Source of the DNA: Leptodactylus fallax | Taxonomy: Eukaryota; Chordata; Amphibia; Anura; Leptodactylidae | Assembly (NCBI GenBank): GCA_947044405.1 | Contig: CAMRHE010000167.1 | Location: forward strand, 1 to 64,000 | Length of the DNA stretch: 64,000 bases | Direction of reading: 5' to 3' | Shown: positions 30,150 to 38,698 of the stretch, one piece after another | Layout: the number at the start of each line of letters is the position of its first letter | How positions within the stretch are numbered: the stretch's first letter is position 1 | Translations under genes and position numbers: made by a program | The notes under the pieces: model-generated | Told to the model about the DNA's origin: nothing | What the model saw: the letters and a program-made list of their open reading frames with translations, nothing else | Databases searched by the model: none

Positions 30150-32036
30150 CTTAACTGAGGAGGATATAGTGTAATATTACAGAGGAGGATATAGTGTAAT
30201 ATTACATAGGAGGATACAGTGTGATATTACAGAGGAGGATACAGTGTAATATCACAGAGGAGGATACAGTGTAATATCACAGAGGAGGATATAGTGTAAT
30301 ATTACAGAGGAGGATATAGTGTAATATTACAGAGGAGGATACAGTGTAATATTACAGAGGAGGATACAGTATAATATTACAGAGGAGGATACAGTGTAAT
30401 ATCACAGAGGAGGATATAGTGTAATATTACAGAGGAGGATATAGTGTAATATTACAGAGGAGGATACAGTGTAATATTACAGAGGAGGATATAGTGTAAT
30501 ATTACAGAGGAGGATATAGTGTAATATTACAGAGGAGGATATAGTGTAATATTACAGAGGAGGATATACTGTAAAATTACAGAGGAGGATATAGTGTAAT
30601 ATTACAGAGGAGGATACAGTGTAATATTACAGAGGAGGATATAGTGTAATATTACAGAGGAGGATACAGTGTAATATTACAGAGGAGGATATAGTGTAAT
30701 ATTACAGAGGAGGATACAGTGTAATATTACAGAGGAGGATACAGTGTAATATTACAGAGGAGGATATAGTGTAATATTACAGAGGAGGATATAGTGTAAT
30801 ATTACAGAGGAGGATACAGTGTAATATTACAGAGGAGGATATAGTGTAATATTACAGAGGAGGATATAGTGTAATATTACAGAGGAGGATATAGTGTAAT
30901 ATTACAGAGGAGGATATACTGTAAAATTACAGAGGAGGATATAGTGTAATATTACAGAGTAGGATATAGTGTAATATTACAGAGGAGGATATAGTGTAAT
31001 ATTACAGAGGAGGATATACTGTAAAATTACAGAGGAGGGTATACTGTAAAATTACAGAGGAGGGTATAGTGTAATATCACAGAGGAGGATATAGTGTAAT
31101 ATTACAGAGGAGGATATAGTGTAATATTACAGAGGAGGATACAGTGTAATATTACAGAGGAGGATACAGTATAATATTACAGAGGAGGATATAGTGTAAT
31201 ATTACAGAGGAGGATATAGTGTAATATTACAGAGGAGGATATAGTGTAATATTACAGAGGAGGATATAGTGTAATATTACAGAGGAGGATATACTGTAAA
31301 ATTACAGAGGAGGGTATAGTGTAATATCACAGAGGAGGATATAGTGTAATATTACAGAGGAGGATATAGTGTAATATTACAGAGGAGGATACAGTGTAAT
31401 ATTACAGAGGAGGATACAGTATAATATTACAGAGGAGGATATAGTGTAATATTACAGAGGAGGATATAGTGTAATATTACAGAGGAGGATATAGTGTAAT
31501 ATTACAGAGGAGGATACAGTGTAATATTACAGAGGAGGATACAGTATAATATTACAGAGGAGGATACAGTGTAATATCACAGAGGAGGATACAGTGTAAT
31601 ATTACAGAGGAGGATATAGTGTAATATTACAGAGGAAGATATAGTGTAATATTACAGAGGAGGATATAGTGTAATATTACAGAGGAGGATACAGTGTAAT
31701 ATTACAGAGGAGGATACAGTGTAATATTACAGAGGAGGATACAGTGTAATATTACATTGGAGGATATAGTGTAATATTACAGAGGAGGATATAGTGTAAT
31801 ATTACAGAGGAGGATACAGTGTAATATTACAGAGGAGGATATAGTATAATATTACAGAGGAGGATATAGTGTAATATTACAGAGGAGGATATAGTGTAAT
31901 AATACAGAGGAGGATATAGTGTAATATCACAGAGGAGAATACAGTGTAATATTACAGAGGAGGATATAGTGTAATATTACAAAGGAAGATATAGTGTAAT
32001 ATTACAGAGGAGGATATAATGTAATATTACAGGAGG
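30150..32036. repeat. 25-bp-unit minisatellite, about 75 copies
   Basis: The unit is AGGAGGATATAGTGTAATATTACAG, with recurring variants (ATACAG, TATAATATT, TACTGTAAAATT, ATATCAC). Each unit contains the perfect 12-bp palindrome TGTAATATTACA. Identical variant strings recur 250 bp apart (31041-31180 and 31291-31430), which shows higher-order duplication of 10-unit blocks. The array lies in the predicted last intron of gene 1. Confidence 0.97.
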
Positions 32037-32040
32037 ATTC

Positions 32041-32830
32041 AGGGAAGTTAGAAGCTTGGGCAGAGAACTAGCACATGAGTTTTAATGTGAATAAATGTAA
32101 ATTTCTTCTAAATTTTTGCCGAGTGAAGAAGTTCTACAATTATGTATTAAATAAAATCCTGCTGATATACTACTGCTGAATAAGACTCTATATTGCCTCT
32201 ATACAAAACACTGGTAAGGTCATATGTAGAATAAAGTGCACAGTTTTGGGCACCAATATATAGGAAGGATATATCTGAACTGGATCGGGTGGAGAGTAAG
32301 GCGCCCAAGGTAGGTAAGGGATGGGTGGATTAGAGTCTAAAGAAAAGTTATTAAACTTGGGATTGTTCAGCCTGGAAAAAAGATGGCTTAGGGGTGACCT
32401 AATAACAATATACAGATAAATGAATGGACAATACAGAGATCTGTCCAATGATCTCTCTAAACCAAGGTCTGTAACTGTGACAAGGGGGCATTCTCTACGT
32501 CTAGAGAAGAAAGCTTTTACCGCCGTCATAGGTGAGGTTTCTTTACAGTAAGAGCAGTAGCAATATGGAACTCACTGCCACATGATGTGATGGCTGATAC
32601 TTGTACGAGTTCAAGAAGGACCTGCGTGCCACTCTTATAGGTAAGAATATCATAGGTTATGGGAGCTAGAAATTTTTGGGATAGGATGCTGACCCAGGGA
32701 CCAATTGCCATATTGGCGTCTACCTCTTGGGGGGATTTACACTCCCCTGGATCAAGTTGGCAGGTTTAAGGGATGGACTTGATGTACTTTGTCTTTATCC
32801 AACCTTATCTTTAAAAAAATATATATATAG
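32041..32830 (+). pseudogene. CR1/Rex-like LINE 3' end
   Basis: Plus-strand interrupted frames read a YKTLVRSYVEYCAQFWAP-like block, RKDISELDRVESKAPK, then LFSLEKRW(L/M)RGDLI, TRGHSLRLEKKAF and AVRIWNSLP-like remnants, the C-terminus of a CR1/Rex-type reverse transcriptase. It ends near 'ctttatccaaccttatct' plus A/T-rich tail. Many stops; the copy is old. It lies in the same predicted intron of gene 1 as the minisatellite. Confidence 0.65.
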
Positions 32831-33262
32831 ACCAAACCCCAAAACACATACTAATCCCAGATCCCCAAACTAATAAAGACCTCCGAGGAGACTCCCCATA
32901 GATAAAGAACTTATTTCAGAACTACCCTGAATCAGACCTAAGAGTAAACTTTCACCCATTAGTGTAATGGAAAGAGAATGGGGAGAAATGTTGGGACATG
33001 TTCAATTTTCTGTGGATATTGTGGAGGAGTTGATGAGTATTATTACATGGAGGATCATTACATCCTATGAGGACACGGGGAGAACTTGTAGACTCCAGCT
33101 AGATGTTGTCCCTAGTATGCTGAGCGCTGCCCCACCATGCTGCCCTTTACTGCTCCTTTATATTCTCCTCTATTTTACTTCTAGTCATATTCATTTGTAG
33201 CAATCACTTTACATAAAAACTGCAAAGAAATCTTCAGATTTTACCTGGATTTGTGCAGGAAG

Positions 33263-34264
33263 TTAGTGATCTTCTTCACATGTATCGCAAGGTTCAGAAG
33301 GTTCTTCATCATTTCCATAACCATAATTGCCCTGTATATATACAAACAATATCTAGTATTAAACTCCCATCATGGATACCTCACTATATACAGAGCTGAG
33401 TTTGTCATCTGGCACAACTTACTGTGACACTACAATGTCTGACTACTATTACTACTGCTGTATAAAGCACTAGGTACAGAAGCTCCCGCTACACCCATCC
33501 CAGGATAGGAGGGAGAGCTGGACAACAGGGTTACCCTAGGGCCAGGAATGATGGAAGGGGATGTGACAACCGACCATCCTATGGATGAATACACTATAGA
33601 TACAACGTCATCCATTGTGGTACCAGAAACTGCTCTACAATATATTTTTATAGGGTGTGTAGTGACATTTTTCTGTTGTTATATACAAAACCAATAGTAA
33701 CATGATGAATTGTGTCTGCATGTGTCCACCACTAGGGGGAGAGAACTACATATAAATGTGTACAGAGTCCACTGACCCCAGCTAGCATTATTAGTCCTCC
33801 AAGGCTTGATGTGGAATAATAGGGCAATGTGGACACTTACTTCTACAGGTTTGGTAGAACCTTCATTATTTTCACCACCTTCAGAGTCAGTTGAAGAGTC
33901 GCTGCCTTCTTCTGTATCATCAGTATCTTCTGGAGTATGGCTGTCATCTTCTATAGCATCATCGTTGTCGTTACCCTGAGCAGCAACTGCAACATAGTGG
34001 GAAAAAAGCACCAGAAATATCATAACATATTCAAAATCCTTTTGAAGTTTACAGTTATATCTGTTTCTCGGAAAGCTGGGTGTCAACCAATATGGCTTTT
34101 ATGACTACGAAAAGATCCAACAAATTTCACTGTATAACTTTGGCTTCTGAGGCATGGAAAGCTGGGTGACAGACAATGTTCTAGAAAGGGTTCTAACAAT
34201 AATGTCTGTACTTACCAAAGAAGCTGATGAAGAGCACAAGGAGGAGAAGAGCGGCCGCCTTCAT
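33263..34264 (-). CDS. Secreted-protein gene 1: short, very acidic, unknown family
   Basis: Three coding exons are predicted: 34264-34216, 33986-33841 and 33331-33263 (exon 3 continues to a donor at 33245). All junctions are GT/AG with good consensus (TTTG/GTAAG, TTGCAG/TTGC, GTAGAA/GTAAGT, ATATACAG/GGC); introns are phase 1 then phase 0. The 87-residue product starts MKAAALLLLVLFISFFVAAQ, a clear signal peptide probably cut after VAA. The mature 68 residues have about 26 D/E, one K and no R, with runs such as EDTDDTEEGSDSSTDSEGG, ending EPCDTCEEDH. The stop is 18 bases before the exon end, so decay would not be triggered. It is paired with gene 2 at 38694-40802. I do not recognise the family; a calcium-binding or mucosal secreted protein is only a guess. 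Confidence 0.7.
33333..33550. repeat. Duplicated noncoding block (intron 2 of gene 1), paired with 38845-39065
   Basis: TATATACAAACAATATCTAG, CCCATCATGGATACCTCAC, ATGTCTGACTACTAT and CACCCATCCCAGGATAGGAG occur in both blocks with about 90-95% identity. The second copy has a 22-bp extra segment near 38905. This shows that genes 1 and 2 arose by tandem duplication including intron sequence. Confidence 0.9.
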
Positions 34265-34299
34265 GGTGGGAATGACTGGGGTGAAGTCTATTCCTGAAT

Positions 34300-34360
34300 A
34301 ATCTCAGCTCAGGTGTGGATACCTGCACCAGATGATGGCGCACTATATATAATACTAGGA
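34300..34360 (-). promoter_or_regulatory. TATA promoter of gene 1
   Basis: TATATATA lies at about 34344-34351 on the minus strand, some 80 bases before the ATG at 34264. Transcription would start near 34320, giving a 5' UTR of about 55 bases that ends TTCCCACC before ATG. The TATA box, UTR (TGAGCTGAGATTATTCAGG) and ATG context are repeated almost unchanged ahead of gene 2, which supports them as functional sequence. Confidence 0.6.
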
Positions 34361-34564
34361 TACAGCGCACAGAGACGCCTTCTGCACCTGTTTGGCACCT
34401 GACAAAGAATTAAAGATGCCAAGAATGTAAATTGCAAATGTCAAACCTTGAAGACATTTTCTCTCTTGGGACAATAGTTTTTATATGATGTTTGTTTTAG
34501 TTCCAGTTTTGCAAATGATGTGGATAATAATTCTAACTCTATATGATCTATAGACTAGAGCTAT

Positions 34565-35030
34565 ACTCCGATCAGCCATAACATTAACACCACTCACCCG
34601 GAGCTGACAATGTGAGAGCTTATTTTCGAGGTCTAATGTCAATTGAGCACCTGTAGCTGGACGTCTGGTTCATAGCCCAATGTTCTGCAAACCCCTTCTC
34701 ATGGTTTGTGTCCACACTGCTTTGTCGCCCTAGTCTTGGCTTTTGATGTCCAGATTCACTCGTAGTACAGAACGCCACTATACGCCATCTCGGCACACCT
34801 CTTACTGTCATTCCAGTTTCTCGCTGTTTTCCCAACCACTAGGACGCACAACATTGACCAGCGCTGGCATCTCGGACTAGGAGTGTAGTGATCTGCCGCT
34901 TTGATAAACCAAGGTCTTTCATGTCAAGGATTCTGTCCTCTCAGATTGTGACAAGTGGCGATAACTGGCACGTCAGTAAACAGAAGACATTGCACAATGA
35001 TCCCGAACCGCTTGATCAAATTTTTGAGGT
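34565..35030 (-). pseudogene. Tc1/mariner relic (GATCAGCCATAACATTA ends)
   Basis: The plus-strand left end reads CTCCGATCAGCCATAACATT, the terminus of a known vertebrate Tc1/mariner group. On the minus strand fragments such as KDLGLSKRQITTLLVRD resemble the helix-turn-helix part of its transposase, heavily decayed. The end nearest 35030 is cut by the Tc1 element at 35035. Another relic of the group may be at 56703-57120. Confidence 0.5.
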
Positions 35031-35034
35031 TTTA

Positions 35035-36126
35035 CAGTCATATGAAAAAGTTTGGGCACACCTATTAATCTTAATCATTTTTAGTTCTAAATATTTGGGT
35101 GTTTGCAACAGCCATTTCAATTTGATATATCTAATAACTGATGGACACAGTAATATTTCAGGATTGAAATGAGGTTTATTGTACTAACAGAAAATGTGCA
35201 ATATGCATTAAACCAAAATTTGACCAGTGCAAAAGTATGGGCACCTCAACAGAAAAGTGACATTAATATTTAGTAGATCCTCCTTTTGCAAAAATAACAG
35301 CCTCTAGTCGCTTCCTGTAGCTTTTAATCAGTTCCTGGGATCCTGGATGAAGGTATTTTTGACCATTCCTCTTTACAAAACAATTCCAGTTCAGTTAAGT
35401 TTGATGGTCGCCGAGCATGGACAGCCCGCTTCAAATTATCCCACAGATGTTCAATGATATTCAGGTCTGGGGACTGGGATGGCCATTCCAGAACATTGTA
35501 ATTGTTCCTCTGCATGAATGCCTGAGTAGATTTGGAGCTGTGTTTTGGATCATTGTCTTGCTGAAATATCCATCCCCGGCGTAACTTCAAATTCGTCACT
35601 GATTCTTGTACATTATTCTGAAGAATCTGCTGATACTGAGTTGAATCCATGCGACCCTCAACTTTAACAAGATTCCCGGTGCCGGCATTGGCCACACAGC
35701 CCCAAAGCATGATGGAACCTCCACCAAATTTTACAGTGGGTAGCAAGAGTTTTTCTTGGAAAGCTGTGTTTTTTGGACGCCATGCATAACGCCTTTTTGT
35801 ATGACCAAACAACTCAATCTTTGTTTCATCAGTCCACAGGACCTTCTTCCAAAATGAAGCTGGCTTGTCAAAATGTGCTTTTGCATACCTCAGGCGACTC
35901 TGTTTGTGGCGCGCTTTCAGAAATGGCTTCTTTCGCATCACTCTCCCATACAGCTTCTCCTTGTGCAAAGTGTGCTGTATTGTTGACCGATGCACAGTGA
36001 CACCATCTGCAGCAAGATGATGCTGCAGCTCTTTAGAGGTGGTCTGTGAATTGTCCGTGACTGTTCTCACCATTCTTCTTCTCTGCCTTTCTGATATTTT
36101 TCTTGGCCTGCCACTTCTGGGCTTAA
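35035..36126 (-). mobile_element. Tc1-like transposon, family A copy 2, truncated
   Basis: The end CAGTCATATGAAAAAGTTTG (TA at 35033-35034) and 200-bp inverted repeat match 1436-3081. On the minus strand the transposase runs from the GRPRK linker through WTDETKIELF, QQDNDPKHSS and SPDLNIIEHLW. An extra G near 35337 shifts the frame shortly before the C-terminus. Homology to copy 1 stops at 36126, where gypsy gag sequence begins, so the N-terminal domain and other end are lost. Confidence 0.9.
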
Positions 36127-36343
36127 ACTCCCTCCAGGGGCTGAGGAGTGGACTGACTTTAAAAATTTTTTTTTGTCTTTGGGGTCTATATATGCTGAGC
36201 CAGACCACATTGGTCTTGCGGAATCGCAACTCCTCGCCATGCGGCAGGGCAAACGCTCTGCTGAGGAATATTGCGCAGAATTCCGCAAGAGCAGCGTGAC
36301 TGCAGGTTGGTGTGAGTCAGCTCTAAAGGCCCACTTTAAACAA

Positions 36344-37037
36344 ATAATAATAATAGTCCTTTAATAGTCCCACAGTGGGGAAATTCAGTGTGTTACAGCA
36401 GCAAAGATAAGATAAGATAAGCAGATACAAATACAAATACAACATGTACAGGAATGTTCCAAGGTGAGAGGCATTACAATAATAGCAGACAGACAGATAG
36501 GACGTAGCAGAGGGGGGGGGGGGGGATTTAACAGGCAGAGAGATATTTCAGTTCTCTGTATGTAATGATCTCCGCTTAGGTCGGTGTTGGTTGTACAGCC
36601 TAACCGCGGTGGGGAGGAAAGACTTCCGATAGCGCTCCTTCTCACACCTAGGGTGGAGCAGTCGGTCACTGACAGTACTGCCCAGCGCAATCACAGTCTC
36701 ATGCATGGGATGGGAGTTATTCTCCCGCATGGAGCTCACCACGGACAGTATCCTTCTGTCACCCACCACCTGCACTGGGTCCAGTGGGCTCCCCAGGACA
36801 GAGCTGGCCCTTCTAATCAGCTTGTCAAGTTTATTTCTGTCCCTGGTTGATATACTGCTCCCCCAGCAGGCCACTCCAAAGAAGATGGCTGATGCCACTA
36901 CCGAGTTGAAGAAAGTCCTAAGAAGTGCCCCCCGGATTCCAAAGGCTCTCAGCTTCCTAAGCAGGTAGAGCCTGCTGTGGCCCTTCCTGTACAGGGCCTC
37001 CATATGATCTGCCCAGTCCAGCTTATTATTAAGGAGC
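36344..37037 (-). mobile_element. L2-like LINE, 5'-truncated, inserted in gypsy gag
   Basis: Minus-strand frame 37039-36548 reads LDWADHMEALYRKGHSRLYL, RTFFNSVVASAIFFGVACWG and RKSFLPTAVRLYNQHRPKR, the C-terminus of an L2/Rex-type reverse transcriptase protein. The 3' end carries TGAATTTCCCCACTGTGGGA then AATAAA-like and ATTATTATT tails. AAACAA at 36338-36343 and 37038-37043 looks like the target duplication. A GATAA tract (36405-36420) and a G-run (36512-36526) are internal. Confidence 0.8.
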
Positions 37038-37108
37038 AAACAAGGCTAGGTGACCGTGTTAAGGAGCTCTGGGTTGGTCACCCAGATCCTCCCACTCTTG
37101 AGTAGGCC

Positions 37109-38047
37109 ATGACTTTGGCTGTCCGTATTGACCGTAGGATCCGGGAAAATGTTAAAGAAAGAATAGGGTCTGCTTCTTCCAAGTTTTCTGTCTCTCCCTC
37201 ACTCTCTCCTGAGAAACCTGTTATTTCTCCCATGACTCCTGGTGAGAAACCAATGCAACTGGGAATTATGGATGCCAAGACGCGACGAGAGCATCGTCTC
37301 AGGAACAACCTCTGCCTGTACTGTGGTGCTTCCGGTCATTTTGTCAGTGACTGCTCGATCAGACCTCGCAGACCATCAGAAAAGCTTCAGTGCCTGAGTG
37401 GTAATCAGAAGAACCACTCAGGAAACCAGGTATTTGCCAGTAATAACAATAAGATGTTGTTATCTGTGTCTCTGTCCTCTGGGGACAGATCTGTTTCTGG
37501 CCAGGCCTTAGTTGACTCTGGGTCTGCGGCAAACTTTGTCACATTCTCGTTTGTCTCAGCTTTAGGCATTGAGCTTTTGCCACTTGACACTCCTCTGGCG
37601 GTTACTGGAGCGGATTTTGCCCCACTGGCCAGGGGTAAGGTCCGATTCAAGACCCCCTTAATAACGTTGCAAGTGGGTTCAGCTCATTCAGAGGTCATGA
37701 GCTTTTTTGTTATGGAGCATCTGTCTTCCGATATTATTTTGGGGCTCCCCTGGTTGAACTTCCATAACCCTATTTTTGATTGGGGTAAAAGGGAGTTGGT
37801 AAAATGGGGAGATCAGTGCTCATCCCACTGTATTGTTTTGCACACCTTAAATTGTGTTACTGAGGAGACTGTCTCGGCTGCAAAAGGTGGGAAACACCAG
37901 GTGAATAAAAAATGTTTGCCTGGCCCACCAGTGTCTGTGGTTGTGCAAAAAGACCCTGAATTGAAGGCAGAGAAAATACTGGGTCCTACTAAAACTGGTT
38001 TATCTGGTGAGGGTCCGGTGGCCCCTCATAAAGGGGGGATACTGTAA
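37109..38047 (+). pseudogene. Gypsy gag zinc finger and aspartic protease remnant
   Basis: The 312-codon frame has a CCHC knuckle (CLYCGASGHFVSDC, about residue 70) and a protease active site ALVDSGSAANFV with ILGLPWL further on. Upstream gag continues to about 37040 but is broken by an in-frame TAG just before the ATG and by a one-base shift. It ends at TAA within the LTR start, so almost all of pol has been deleted between protease and LTR. Confidence 0.85.
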
Positions 38048-38698
38048 CGTCTCTGCCGTTTCGGGTCTCGGCGCCGCCCTCCGCTCGCACGCTGTGGCGA
38101 AGGAGGCGTCTTCAGTTTGGTTCTTTGTGTAAGTTTCTTGATGCTCAGTCTGAACATGGTCCTAGTTCCCTTGCTGTGTAAAGCCACACCCGTGTAATTA
38201 GGAACACTTCTCTCTGGACTGCTTAGAGTTAATCTCTACCTGGCCTGTGTGATTAACAGCCTGTGTACCTATCAGCTCTGGGGCTGGTCCCAGACTTTCT
38301 ATAAACAGGTTGTCAGCCCTCACATGGTCGCCGGTTATTGCTCTGTCTTTGCCTGCTCTCCTTGTGATATACCTTACTACTTTGTTACCTGATTTTCTGA
38401 CCACTGGCTTTGACTTTGACTATTCTCTTGGATTTAGATTTTGTACTGCTTTGCTCGTTTGTTACTGACCCCTTGGCTTGCTCACACTGCTTCTGTGTTG
38501 TTTTTGTCTTGTCCTGTTCTATGTGTCACTTACCCAGTATAGGGTGTGTCTTCTGGTTGTCCTTTTACCATTTAGGGTAACTGAGGCAATAGGAAGGGAC
38601 AGTGGCTGGGGTGAGATTAGGGCTCACTTGTCTCTGTCCTTCCTCCCTGACCGCTGCAGTAGTGTCAGGGTATTGCTTCATTTGGCAAGACCCTTACA
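38043..38698 (+). repeat. 3' LTR of the truncated gypsy element (656 bp)
   Basis: It begins TGTAACGTCTCTGCC after an AAAGGGGGG purine tract and ends CAAGACCCTTACA. A related fragment is at 14036-14310. Read on the minus strand its end supplies TGTAA, which forms the stop codon of gene 2. Confidence 0.85.

Larger units (their letters stand above)
36127..38698 (+). mobile_element. Truncated Ty3/gypsy element (gag-protease plus 3' LTR), split by a LINE
   Basis: Partial gag (EPDHIGLAESQLLAMRQGKR, AEEYCAEFRKSSVTAGW) starts near 36180, is interrupted by a LINE at 36344-37037, then resumes and runs directly into a 3' LTR. Reverse transcriptase, RNase H, integrase and the 5' LTR are missing. The 3' LTR ends inside the last coding exon of secreted-protein gene 2. 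Confidence 0.85.

Noticed and set aside
30150..32036. CRISPR array
   Set aside because: Units are contiguous tandem repeats with no unique spacers, in eukaryotic DNA.
30150..32036. Integrated circular single-stranded DNA virus origin because of TAATATTAC
   Set aside because: No Rep or capsid frame nearby; the nonanucleotide is explained by the palindromic AT-rich unit.
33245..33331. Alternative frame of gene 1 exon 3 giving a basic amphipathic peptide (MMKNLLNLAIHVKKITNF), antimicrobial-like
   Set aside because: Exon 2 ends in phase 0, which selects the acidic frame; the basic frame would need a different splice. Worth a look only if cDNA shows an alternative junction.
33679..34086. 135-codon continuous minus-strand frame across gene 1 exon 2
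   Set aside because: It is exon 2 plus read-through intron on both sides; the splice sites at 33986 and 33841 are far better supported by the paralogue.
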